This document shows positions 11,070-22,900 of a stretch of 64,000 nt of DNA, piece by piece. Below the pieces are notes generated by a model, which saw only the letters and a program-made list of their open reading frames with translations, was not told the DNA's origin and made no database searches. The position numbers and the translations under genes were made by a program. Origin of the DNA: Euclidia mi. Taxonomy: Eukaryota; Arthropoda; Insecta; Lepidoptera; Erebidae. Position 1 is the stretch's first letter; every line of letters begins with the position of its first letter. The stretch lies in NCBI GenBank assembly GCA_944739405.2, contig OX123185.2, positions 7,065,840-7,129,839 of the forward strand, in the 5' to 3' direction.

Positions 11070-11135
11070 TTGCGCCGACGTTTCGACATGAGTAACCACA
11101 GCCGTGGTCACGAGAATATTAATGTCCCGCACCGC
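11070..11135 (+). repeat. Penelope-like element end fragment
   Basis: Contains GCGCCGACGTTTCGACATG and CAGCCGTGGTCACGAG, a block characteristic of Penelope-like untranslated ends and similar in layout to the GCCGACGTTTCGAATTC block at 45127. No coding part remains. Confidence 0.5.
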
Positions 11136-11223
11136 CGTTTCCATGAATCTGTACTATTCTAAATAATAACTTTTTTAACAATAATTACCAATATTGTTTT
11201 ATGTTGGTTCAATTGTTAGTGTC

Positions 11224-11381
11224 TGACTGCCTCCTCCAGGGTTCGTTTCCTGGGCCGGGCAAAAGTGTAACTAGATTTTTCCGAATTCTCAGTAGCAGCA
11301 CGGAGTCTGGTGATGTGGAATCGAACCCGGGACCTCCGATCAGCAATCGCATACACCATACACTGGACCACGGAGGCAGTC
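11224..11381. repeat. Inverted SINE-A pair (head-to-head)
   Basis: The plus-strand part (11224 to about 11313) has the SINE-A head end and body: GGTTCGTTTCCTGGGC and AGCAGCACGGAGTCTGG. From there to 11381 the sequence is a minus-strand SINE-A head (inverted B box GGAATCGAACCCGG), so the outer ends form the inverted repeat GACTGCCTCC/GGAGGCAGTC. Confidence 0.7.
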
Positions 11382-11663
11382 ATATTTATTTCATTTATTT
11401 ATTTTTATTTTGGCACTAGCACTTCCTAATTAACTTTTGAATACCTCCTTAGATAGCAACCGACGATGCCATAAATAAGTTATATTAGGTTTTCTTATAA
11501 TCCTGCATCCAAAAATAGGAGCCCTGCGTCTCAAGTTTACGCCTACTTACTTTATTAGACATCGTTCTCAATTAGTAGTCAAAATCTTTCAAAACAAACC
11601 CTTAGGTAGAGTACCTTAGACACAAAAAATATAGTGCCTAGCATTTAAATACATTACCTTCAA

Positions 11664-12010
11664 AAAATCAAAATCAAAATCATTTATTCATCTAGGCCAC
11701 AAAGTGACGCTTATGAACGTCAAAATTTAAGTTAATTACGTTACTTAATGATTCTACATTTACATTTACTGCCACGTTCGCAATGCAATAGGTAGAACCA
11801 CGAGAAAGAACGGGCAATAAAACTCATGGCCACTCTTTTCAAACAAATATAATGGTGGTACATTTTATTTTTGTAAGGAGCTGCAACTGTTTCACATTGT
11901 AGACATCTACTAGTAAAATTTTTAGTAGCTATTGATATCATACTCAAGCAGTAAATGATGTTCATATGGTAAGCCTCCCAAAGTAAATATGGTGAAACAG
12001 GAGCATCCAC
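11664..12010 (-). mobile_element. LINE 3'-end fragment
   Basis: The plus-strand left edge is a short (TCAAAA)n repeat, then CATTTATTCATCTAGGCC and GAACCACGAGAAAGAACGGG, a layout I associate with 3' ends of lepidopteran non-LTR elements. The overlapping 89-residue minus frame shows no recognisable RT motif, so only the 3' untranslated part is claimed. Confidence 0.45.
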
Positions 12011-12109
12011 TTACGTCTTTTTACGTTTTTTCTGTCCTTAACAAAGTATAGGTATAATGGCCAAAGAAATTATAAAATATACCTTGCCTAGACGTACCTA
12101 GTACTCTAA

Positions 12110-12513
12110 GGGCCGGCGCAAACGGGCCACCGACCACAGCTACCGGTGGCCAGCGACAGCCACTTAACACAATTTTTCATATATTTTGTATAGACGCGCC
12201 GCACACGTGTGGCCGGTGGCGGCCACTCGCTACAGAAGCGTCCGCGACTCGCCACTTGTAGTCGCCACTGGCCACGCAAGACGCCGACACCCGACACCGT
12301 CGCATTGCTGCACCCCCCGCGCACTTAACCGTTAGACCTTCTAGGTATCGCACGCGCCATCATGATGCATCACGCCTCAATGGATATTGACATATTCATA
12401 GCGGGTTATAAAATGTGGCGGCTGCCGAACACCGGTGGCTGCTGCTCGCTTCTGAAGTGGCGGAAGCGCGCGACAGACACTGGTGGCTGTGGTCTGTGGC
12501 CCCGCGCCGACCC
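12110..12513. mobile_element. PIF/Harbinger-type MITE (404 bp, TAA TSD)
   Basis: GC-rich terminal inverted repeats: left GGGCCGGCGCAAACGGGCC, right (inverted) GGGTCGGCGCGGGGCCAC, both followed by ACCACAGCYACC. TAA flanks at 12107-12109 and 12514-12516. No transposase. The GC-rich interior produces open frames that I do not regard as genes. Confidence 0.85.
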
Positions 12514-12527
12514 TAAACATTGCTGAG

Positions 12528-12567
12528 ATTCAATAATTATACATAATACATTTATAATTATTGAATC
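12528..12567. repeat. 15-bp AT-rich hairpin
   Basis: GATTCAATAATTATA (12528-12542) pairs exactly with 12553-12567 around a 10-nt loop, a few bases after the MITE above. Confidence 0.7.
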
Positions 12568-12690
12568 ATACAAATTGATCGTAACATAAGGACATATTTA
12601 TTTATAATTTTTGGCTGATACAAGAAAAAGCCCCATTCCTCCCTTGAGAAAAAAAACTCAAACAAACTCAGAATCATTGCCTCTGTTACT

Positions 12691-12745
12691 GTCCTTTCAT
12701 TTTCTTTCATCTTTTCTTATTTTTTAAGAGCCTAAAGCATGGGTT
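12691..12745. repeat. 55-bp block shared with 56090-56144
   Basis: Starts GTCCTTTCATTTTC and ends CTAAAGCATGGGTT; identical over 55 bp with 56090-56144 on the same strand, while the flanks differ. It is a fragment of an unrecognised dispersed repeat. Confidence 0.8.
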
Positions 12746-13842
12746 CAATATATAAACATGATAAATACCTGCAATAATAAAGGTCTCTTCTCTCCAACTA
12801 CCTAAACTCCAATCAATTTACGCGAAATTATGAGGGCAGCCTCCCTCATATAGAAATTTTGTAACCCCTAACATATTAGAACGCTATCTCCAAATGTCTG
12901 ATCAGTTATTGAAGGTATCAATTAACTTAAGGGCACAATTCGATTTCCATTCCTTCAAAACTCTGTCACTCCTCCATATCCGGGTATGAATCGAATCCAC
13001 TGTCAATTTTGGCTTAAGACTGATCAGACGAGCTGTTTTATTTCAAATAAAGATATCAAGAATAGTTTTTCTTTTTGATAATTCATGATGGAGGACAGGC
13101 CTTCGCCGTATATGTTAGTAAATAGTTACTTTAAGTTACTGATGTTATCTTGTTACATGTTTTTTTATTCTACAAGGGTATTAATTTAATCATGTAAAAT
13201 AATAAGTAAGTAAATACCTTGGTTGTATTCCTTGAATAAACCATGTTCGCTCCGTTCGATCTCTATACAAACTTTGAACTCTATTTCGACAATTGTTTGT
13301 ATATTTTGTTTGTTTGTTTTTTTTACTCGTTGTGTCTCTGAAAGAACGAGTCAAAAATATCAATCTACAATAAAAAAGTTTCATTACGGAGTACTCTCAT
13401 ACATGGATTCCTTATGATGTTATTCTTCACCTTTTAGCCAGCATAATAAACAATTTAATACGCATACAACTATAAAAAGTCAGGGTAGTTATGTAGTAAT
13501 TTGTCAGTCTCTCCATTGGACTATTGCTACTTATCTTATAAAGCTATGATTCCTGAATAGTAACAATAAAAGGCCGCCCGTATGCCCACGCTTAGCAACA
13601 TACCGTCACTCATTCGTCACTTACTGTCATAATCGATCGTTCATGACAGCCCAATCAGAAGCTCAGCCGACGGTAAAAACATGAGGGTGAGCACTTCCTA
13701 GTCTAATACTCGCGGTACAACCCACAACCCACAGGGTTGACGGCAACTGGCGGTTGAAATGTACAAAAAAATATACAGTGTTTTCTAAAAGACAGTTTGT
13801 TTTGTTATTAATAAGTGTTTCCCTATAACATAACGGAAGTAG

Positions 13843-13962
13843 AATAAATGCTGTAGAAATAAGAGCACTGAAAAGTATGTGTGGAGTGTCTTTTAACGAC
13901 AGAGTGAAGAATTGTGTGATAAGAGAATGCTGTGGGGTAAAAGAAGATGTAGTGACATCGAG
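13843..13962 (+). pseudogene. RTE LINE fragment (copy A)
   Basis: The plus strand encodes INAVEIRALKSMCGVSF, then RVKNCVIRECCGVKEDVV, clearly the conserved C-terminal RTE segment also seen on the minus strand at 18737-19214. About 120 bp, with no other RTE sequence attached. Repeated in copy B at 19867-19986. Confidence 0.8.
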
Positions 13963-16900
13963 CCTCTCCCATAGATTTCCATAAATATCTGATTTTAATA
14001 CTCTACAAGAACTATTCACAGATAAACTCTGATATCATAAACTCCTTAAAATTTTCATGAATGAAATGAGTTGGTGGATGATATCTTTGTCTAAATCTTT
14101 CTTTCATTTCATAGTTAACAGAGCATACCTACCTGTATAATCCAATTGTACAATCCAATAACGTCATCGATACCAACTGCGCACTGTGTATACAATCTCT
14201 ACATATCTTAGTAGGTACGTACAAAGGTTGGCTTGCACACGTCATATCCTCTCGGAAGCGGATGCTCATCCTTTCGCCGCGCCGTCAGCTTGAGGTGAGA
14301 TGATGCCGTTCTTGCTGATAAGCGTGCCTTACAAAAGGGAATCTCATACAAAGAATACTGAACAACTTAGTAGTTGAAGCGATGCCGATCCGGGTTGAGT
14401 TTAGTGCGCCAACCATTAGTGATAGAAAAATATTGCCTAGACTAGCCGATAGAGAAAAAAACAATATAACATTGCTGGAAGTTATAACAAAACACCGTTC
14501 AAATACTCTAAGCTGACGATATTTATATGTCAATAATGGAAAAGAGCCACTAACTCACAGAATACGAGCAAAATTCAGTCTGGAAGTCAAGAGTGCTATG
14601 TAATTATAACGCTTATGTACTTACGTAACTTTTCATACTATTGCAATACATATTTCTGTTTATGCATAAATAAATAAATAAATAATACATACAACAAAAA
14701 TACATGAAACTCAGCATATAGTTCAGCTATGTATGCAATAATATAATTAATAATGCTCCTTATAAAGCTACCGACTTTCTTTGTTAACTTAACAATAATT
14801 TTAAACAATCTATTTAGTTATCTGTTAAAAAGGCTTTCGTCGCTTCCTTAATGATTTATTATAACAGGTTTAATTTATTTCAACAGTAAACTATCTATCA
14901 AATTCAAAACGAAATGCAAATCTTAGTTAAAATTTCGCGTGAAATCAATTAAAATGGAAACAAAACAGAAGAGAGGTTGAAATTGCACTGCTGTCACGTC
15001 TTTAACCATATCGTTTCAACATCGAACAAAGCAGTATATTCAGATTAAGCAATAACAAACCCTATTTTATAAAGCAAAAGGTCAATTTTGTAAGATCACA
15101 AAGGTCTGCAGTCTGCACTATTTGCCAAAGCGGCTTGTTTTCGACTTGTAAATTGATTGAAACGCTCGGCAACTGATAATTGCTAATAGTTTTCTTGTTA
15201 ACGCCAAGTGGGATGTTGGAAAGTTCTTGAAAGAAAATTATGTTGTAGTCGAATGAAGAACTATGGGTCACAAAAAGTGACACGACTCCGTGCCTCGAAG
15301 AGCTAACGAGTCCTTGGCCTGGCTTCCATGAAGGTCCGTGACAATCGTTATGAAGAATCAGCACTGAGCGCCTTATGGTAACACCGTATACTGCTGAATC
15401 ATAGAACATGGCTGTCTTTGGTCGTAGGCTAGAAATAGACCAGCCGAGAAAAAATAATGATTAACTTTTTTTGTTAAAAAACGTGTATTCAAGGACCAAA
15501 ATAATCTCAGTTATTATTGTTACCCAGTCAGTACTTAGTTGCCTAGTTAGCAATATATTTAGATAAAATGGTAAAAAATCGTGTATGAATAGGCTGGTTT
15601 CATGTATGTAGGTATAAAGTAGACATCATTAGCAAACCACTGTAAAGATTTTTTACTTTGAAGGTACTAATTTCCAATAAGTATTATGTCTAATATTAGA
15701 AAGCTATTGATGAGCCAAAAACTTGTTGCAAGCTCTTCAACTTGAGGGCATTTGTGTAACAAAATATACGAACATTTTTTTACGTATTCTTTTGAGATTC
15801 ATATCTCTAATACCTAAATTAATATCGTCATCACAAAATTTTATTTTACTTTGCATACTGCTTAATATTAATGTATCATTGAAAGTACTGTAATGCCAGT
15901 AGAATCTGTAACTCTTTTCTTGAACTTGAGTTAATTTTGATATGAACAATAATTGTTTACAAAAATGAATGAAATTCTGGCTGCCGATCTACTTTATACA
16001 CATTAGTTTAAAATAGGTACTCAAATATAAGGTAAATCATTTTCGATGAATTTGATACTTACGGCCACATAATAAACCTATAATAAAGTTTTTTATTACA
16101 GACCCAATATAATTTTTCGTCCCATCAATACTTAATGTGTTGAGCAAATTAGACATATATGAAATAAAGTTGTATTACCTGTAGTAGCGGCCGAACGACT
16201 CTACAGGGTGTTGTAAAACACCAGTTATGTGCCCTCAACAAATCCTGCTACGGATTCATAATACCCGGCTAAATTAAATATGGAACCAGGTATTAGGTAG
16301 CGAACCATCTGCTCATAATAAAGGTATGAATTGACTGCTTTATGTGGACGTACTGTGCTAAGATTGGAATAAAAAACATATATAATGGTTTTATTTTAAC
16401 GGTCGCTATATATATAACTGATGACATTTTAAAAAACGCACAATGGCGAGCATACAAATCCTGGCGACATCTAACGGACATTGACGGAAATACAGAGACA
16501 AAAAATACGGTATTAGACGTTTCTCATGCAATTACTACGTACTAGTAGACATACAAGTTCTCGACCACATCCATCGGACCACAGCAGAGACGATGACTTA
16601 ACCTGGCCATAGGACATTACACCTGGCTTCTTTTCAAGCTATCATTACACTGCCACAGATGGGTATTCCACAGCACAGGTACCTCACTAACGCTTTGAAG
16701 TTACCTAATTGTCAATCGTCACTTGCTCTATGTTTCACAGAGCTCCTAAATCCTTGGTCCCAGTTGTCATAAATAAATATTTCTTAATGTTGCTACTGGT
16801 AGTCAATAGGTAAATACTGATACTCGTCTTTGCCATAGATATCAGTATCTCTTTGATTTATAGGGGTCGGCGACTGTCGTTCCGTAGAAAAGCTCATACT

Positions 16901-18103
16901 TAATCAAATCTAGTTGGACTCGAAACGTGTATCAGTTATTTGTCTGGGTTCCTAAGCGAAACTTTAAGTTGCAACTGGGAGTACGCTAGAATACGCTTTA
17001 TGACTTAACAATTGTTATAATAAAAATGCTATAAAATATTCTGCTAATGAATTATTTATGTTAAACCCACCGTAAAATAATAAACTTCAGCGCCAAATTC
17101 AGTTTAACTAAAACTTTTTTATGCATTGGATAAAAATGCTAGCTTGTTTCCAAACTTTGTTTTAACGTTTAGACTGGGAATACACAATTTTTGGCTTATT
17201 ATATATTTAGGAGTAAAATATTTTATTCACTATGTTTGGTAATTTGTATTGTGTGAGTGTTTAACGGTTTACTATTTCATTCAATTCAATTCAATTCAAT
17301 AAAATAGGTACTAGTTTTGAAAAGGTTTTGTTCGTAGCAAGTTAAACAAAGAAAATAGACTTTGTAGATCTTTATTCATACATATAATTAGAAATTTAGT
17401 TCTTAAAATATAGGCATTATGATAATCTATGATATTATGTTATAGTTTTAGGCAATTAGAGGGCACAGGGGATTGAAGATCGATGATCATCGGTCACGAA
17501 ATTTATAATCACAATACTGAGTCAAGCTAATTATACTATTTATTTTAGTTGATCCCTCAGCAGATTTATATTAAGTTTTTTATTTATCTAACTAGCTAGA
17601 AAATAAAGCAGTATTAAACTAAAAAACGGCAATAAAATAACAAAATTAAATAAAACAAACAGAGATCAATGAAATAATTCTTTACTAATACTTTCGTCCG
17701 ACTGATTATACCCTCCCTCATTCGAATCCCCGCGGGACCGGACTATTGTACCGTTAGACACCACACAATTTATCTTGGCGAGACCCATAAAAATGGGGAA
17801 TGAACCAAACAACTCTATAACGTCTTGCCAAATGAATAGTCTGCGGAGAGTCATAAATAAGGTCAGCAGTACAGTAGCGCCAGATAAACGGGGATCTATT
17901 GAGCTTATATAGCACTTAGTCCGTTGAGGTATAGTGCGGGCCCTTATAGACACGATTTATGTTACACCTGTGGGTACCTCGCTTAGTTTGCCGTTTGATG
18001 TGTTCACTTTAAAGTCTTGGGTACAAGTAAAGACAGTACAAGAAAATATTACTACAACCATATGCTTACCTGCAAAAAATTTATATAACCTGTTTTTATA
18101 TGC
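13963..18103. other. Unique part of duplicated unit A, no supported gene
   Basis: AT-rich. Open frames at 14285-14533, 15062-15409, 15737-15949 (minus) and 16342-16545 (plus) are present in both copies, but none has a recognised motif, signal peptide or splice structure. A pentanucleotide (ATTCA)n run at about 17277-17300 is present here and absent in copy B. Confidence 0.5.
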
Positions 18104-18351
18104 TATATTATACCACTTACACACAACACCATCTAGCCCCAAACTAAGCTGAGCTTGTACCATTGATACTAGACAATGGATAAACATACATATATACCTT
18201 TTTTGTAAATACATACATATTATACATACAACTACCCAGACCAAGACAAACACCTATGTTCATGCACACAAATGTTTGACTTGTGCGGGAATCGAACCTA
18301 AGACCTTTAGCGTAGCAGTCGCTTACACTCACGCTGCGAATACGGGTCGTC
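18104..18351 (-). repeat. SINE-C (copy A)
   Basis: On the minus strand: tRNA-like head with GAGTGTAAGCGACTGCTACG and B-box-like GGTTCGATTCCCGC, then ACATTTGTGTGCATGAAC, GTTTGTCTTGGTCTGGG and a tail with GGGGCTAGATGGTG. The same modules occur on the plus strand at 41573. Confidence 0.85.
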
Positions 18352-18364
18352 AAATGCATGACTG

Positions 18365-18740
18365 TGAAATTAAATGAAATACTTCTTTATTTCGTGTAAA
18401 CTTTGCAAGTACTTACGAAACGTCATTAAAGAATCATTTTATACAATTATTTTTGTGTGTCGAATTAGAACAGCTCAGTCCCAAGCGTTTTGGTCGTCTT
18501 TATATTCAGATATTTTATAATATGCTTTTGAACACAATTTCGCTTTAACAATAATTTTGAACATATTTATAGATAGGTATCTTATATTATAAGGGAGCTT
18601 GTTATAAAAGCGTATACATTGCCCCATAAAACAGCTACTTATTTTGTGGAGACGAGTGCTATGAACTACGAGATTATTCCTGTGTCTTGTATTTACAGAA
18701 TGTATATCACATTTTTTACAAAATTTGACAATATTTTTAT
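18365..18740 (-). pseudogene. Jockey-like LINE ORF2 C-terminus (copy A)
   Basis: Minus-strand frame 18475-18735 encodes a typical Jockey-superfamily C-terminus: NTRHRNNLVVHSTRL, FMGQCIRFYNKLP, KAYYKISEYKDD and a final W-D. The 3' UTR reaches about 18365. The upstream half of this LINE is not in copy A because the duplication breakpoint lies in the RTE inserted into it. Confidence 0.8.
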
Positions 18741-19214
18741 GTACATATACATACATACATACATAGACTCACGCCTGTTTCCCGGAGGGGTAGGCAGAGA
18801 CTACGGAATGCATTTTCCTGACATACCTCACTTGCTTCACTCACTCCCATCAAGTTTCTCATGCATGCTCTTCTGTTAAGGGTACTTCTGACTTGTCCTT
18901 TTTTCAGGATGTCTCCAATCTGGTCAGAGAACGTCCGCCTAGGTCTTCCCCTTTGTCCTGTTCCATTCACACTTGCCTTATATATCTTCTTTGTCAGTCT
19001 ATCGTCATCCATCCTCTCCATGTGCCCAAACCATCTTAACATGCCTGTCTCAATGCTTGTCACTACATCTTCTTTTACCCCAAACCACTCTCGTATCACA
19101 CAATTCTTTACTCTGTCGGTCAAAGACACACCACACATACTTCTCAGTGCTCTCATTTCTACAGCATTTATTTTACTTTCAAATCTCTTCTGCCATACCC
19201 AACTTTCACTACCA
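18741..19214 (-). pseudogene. RTE LINE 3' end, cut by duplication breakpoint
   Basis: Encodes SESWVWQKRFESKINAVEM, MRWFGH-type and RRACMRNLMG motifs characteristic of the RTE C-terminus, and ends at 18741 in a (CATA)n repeat. The 3' tail (minus: CTCTGCCTACCCCTCCGGG..CAGGCGTGA) is shared with SINE-A. Beyond 19214 the frame runs by chance into unit B, so the apparent 223-residue frame is a breakpoint artefact. Confidence 0.85.
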
Positions 19215-19866
19215 ATAGTAAAATAATAAGTAAGTAAATACCTTGGTTGTATTCCTTGAATAAACCATGTTCGCTCCGTTCGATCTCTATACAAACTTTG
19301 AACTCTATTTCGACAATTGTTTGTATATTTTGTTTGTTTGTTTTTTTTACTCGTTGTGTCTCTGAAAGAACGAGTCAAAAATATCAATCTACAATTAAAA
19401 AGTTTCATTACGGAGTACTCTCATACATGGATTCCTTATGATGTTATTCTTCACCTTTTAGCCAGCATAATAAACAATTTAATACGCATACAACTATAAA
19501 AAGTCAGGGTAGTTATGTAGTAATTTGTCAGTCTCTCCATTGGACTATTGCTACTTATCTTATAAAGCTATGATTCCTGAATAGTAACAATAAAAGGCTG
19601 CCCGTATGCCCACGCTTAGCAACATACCGTCACTCATTCGTCACTTACTGTTATAATCGATCGTTCATGACAGCCCAATCAGAAGCTCAGCCGACGGTAA
19701 AAACATGAGGGTGAGCACTTCCTAGTCTAATACTCGCGGTACAACCCACAACCCACAGGGTTGACGGCAACTGGCGGTTGAAATGTACAAAAAAATATAC
19801 AGTGTTTTCTAAAAGACAGTTTGTTTTGTTATTAATAAGTGTTTCCCTATAACATAACGGAAGTAG

Positions 19867-19986
19867 AATAAATGCTGTAGAAATAAGAGCACTGAAAAGT
19901 ATGTGTGGAGTGTCTTTTAACGACAGAGTGAAGAATTGTGTGATAAGAGAGTGCTGTGGGGTAAAAGAAGATGTAGTGACATCGAG
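19867..19986 (+). pseudogene. RTE LINE fragment (copy B)
   Basis: Duplicate of 13843-13962, differing at one position noted (GAATGC versus GAGTGC). Confidence 0.8.
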
Positions 19987-22900
19987 CCTCTCCCATAGAT
20001 TTCCATAAATATCTGATTTTAATACTCTACAAGAACTATTCACAGATAAACTCTGATATCATAAACTCCTTAAAATTTTCATGAATGAAATGAGTTGGTG
20101 GATGATATCTTTGTCTAAATCTTTCTTTCATTTCATAGTTAACAGAGCATACCTACCTGTATAATCCAATTGTACAATCCAATAACGTCATCGATACCAA
20201 CTGCGCACTGTGTATACAATCTCTACATATCTTAGTAGGTACGTACAAAGGTTGGCTTGCACACGTCATATCCTCTCGGAAGCGGATGCTCATCCTTTCG
20301 CCGCGCCGTCAGCTTGAGGTGAGATGATGCCGTTCTTGCTGATAAGCGTGCCTTACAAAAGGGAATCTCATACAAAGAATACTGAACAACTTAGTAGTTG
20401 AAGCGATGCCGATCCGGGTTGAGTTTAGTGCGCCAACCATTAGTGATAGAAAAATATTGCCTAGACTAGCCGATAGAGAAAAAAACAATATAACATTGCT
20501 GGAAGTTATAACAAAACACCGTTCAAATACTCTAAGCTGACGATATTTATATGTCAATAATGGAAAAGAGCCACTAACTCACAGAATACGAGCAAAATTC
20601 AGTCTGGAAGTCAAGAGTGCTATGTAATTATAACGCTTATGTACTTACGTAACTTTTCATACTATTGCAATACATATTTCTGTTTATGCACAAATAAATA
20701 AATAAATAATACATACAACAAAAATACATGAAACTCAGCATATAGTTCAGCTATGTATGCAATAATATAATTAATAATGCTCCTTATAAAGCTACCGACT
20801 TTCTTTGTTAACTTAACAATAATTTTAAACAATCTATTTAGTTATCTGTTAAAAAGGCTTTCGTCGCTTCCTTAATGATTTATTATAACAGGTTTAATTT
20901 ATTTCAACAGTAAACTATCTATCAAATTCAAAACGAAATGCAAATCTTAGTTAAAATTTCGCGTGAAATCAATTAAAATGGAAACAAAACAGAAGAGAGG
21001 TTGAAATTGCACTGCTGTCACGTCTTTAACCATATCGTTTCAACATCGAACAAAGCAGTATATTCAGATTAAGCAATAACAAACCCTATTTTATAAAGCA
21101 AAAGGTCAATTTTGTAAGATCACAAAGGTCTGCAGTCTGCACTATTTGCCAAAGCGGCTTGTTTTCGACTTGTAAATTGATTGAAACGCTCGGCAACTGA
21201 TAATTGCTAATAGTTTTCTTGTTAACGCCAAGTGGGATGTTGGAAAGTTCTTGAAAGAAAATTATGTTGTAGTCGAATGAAGAACTATGGGTCACAAAAA
21301 GTGACACGACTCCGTGCCTCGAAGAGCTAACGAGTCCTTGGCCTGGCTTCCATGAAGGTCCGTGACAATCGTTATGAAGAATCAGCACTGAGCGCCTTAT
21401 GGTAACACCGTATACTGCTGAATCATAGAACATGGCTGTCTTTGGTCGTAGGCTAGAAATAGACCAGCCGAGAAAAAATAATGATTAACTTTTTTTGTTA
21501 AAAAACGTGTATTCAAGGACCAAAATAATCTCAGTTATTATTGTTACCCAGTCAGTACTTAGTTGCCTAGTTAGCAATATATTTAGATAAAATGGTAAAA
21601 AATCGTGTATGAATAGGCTGGTTTCATGTATGTAGGTATAAAGTAGACATCATTAGCAAACCACTGTAAAGATTTTTTACTTTGAAGGTACTAATTTCCA
21701 ATAAGTATTATGTCTAATATTAGAAAGCTATTGATGAGCCAAAAACTTGTTGCAAGCTCTTCAACTTGAGGGCATTTGTGTAACAAAATATACGAACATT
21801 TTTTTACGTATTCTTTTGAGATTCATATCTCTAATACCTAAATTAATATCGTCATCACAAAATTTTATTTTACTTTGCATACTGCTTAATATTAATGTAT
21901 CATTGAAAGTACTGTAATGCCAGTAGAATCTGTAACTCTTTTCTTGAACTTGAGTTAATTTTGATATGAACAATAATTGTTTACAAAAATGAATGAAATT
22001 CTGGCTGCCGATCTACTTTATACACATTAGTTTAAAATAGGTACTCAAATATAAGGTAAATCATTTTCGATGAATTTGATACTTACGGCCACATAATAAA
22101 CCTATAATAAAGTTTTTTATTACAGACCCAATATAATTTTTCGTCCCATCAATACTTAATGTGTTGAGCAAATTAGACATATATGAAATAAAGTTGTATT
22201 ACCCGTAGTAGCGGCCGAACGACTCTACAGGGTGTTGTAAACCACCAGTTATGTGCCCTCAACAAATCCTGCTACGGATTCATAATACCCGGCTAAATTA
22301 AATATGGAACCAGGTATTAGGTAGCGAACCATCTGCTCATAATAAAGGTATGAATTGACTGCTTTATGTGGACGTACTGTGCTAAGATTGGAATAAAAAA
22401 CATATATAATGGTTTTATTTTAACGGTCGCTATATATATAACTGATGACATTTTAAAAAACGCACAATGGCGAGCATACAAATCCTGGCGACATCTAACG
22501 GACATTGACGGAAATACAAAGACAAAAAATACGGTATTAGACGTTTCTCATGCAATTACTACGTACTAGTAGACATACAAGTTCTCGACCACATCCATCG
22601 GACCACAGCAGAGACGATGACTTAACCTGGCCATAGGACATTACACCTGGCTTCTTTTCAAGCTATCATTACACTGCCACAGATGGGTATTCCACAGCAC
22701 AGGTACATCACTAACGCTTTGAAGTTACCTAATTGTCAATCGTCACTTGCTCTATGTTTCACAGAGCTCCTAAATCCTTGGTCCCAGTTGTCATGAATAA
22801 ATATTTCTAAATGTTGCTACTGGTAGTCAATAGGTAAATACTGATACTCGTCTTTGCCATAGATATCAGTATCTCTTTGATTTATAGGTGTCGGCGACTG

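Larger units (their letters stand above)
13194..19214 (+). repeat. Tandem duplication, copy A (6,021 bp)
   Basis: From 13194 onward the sequence matches 19218 onward almost base for base, with a constant 6,024-bp offset for the first 3.5 kb. The unit begins GTAAAATAATAAGTAAG and ends at ..TTTCACTACCA inside the RTE LINE. The join to copy B carries three extra bases (ATA, 19215-19217). Contents: a small plus-strand RTE fragment, about 4 kb without supported genes, a SINE-C, the 3' end of a Jockey-like LINE and part of an RTE LINE. The open frames shared by both copies (for example 15062-15409 minus, 115 codons) have no recognisable domain. Confidence 0.95.

Noticed and set aside
12106..12324. 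Minus-strand open frame in GC-rich DNA
   Set aside because: It is the terminal repeat and interior of a PIF-type MITE.
15062..15409. 115-codon minus frame conserved in both duplicate copies (also 21086-21433)
   Set aside because: Conservation is trivial because the whole block is duplicated; no recognisable domain and no gene structure around it.
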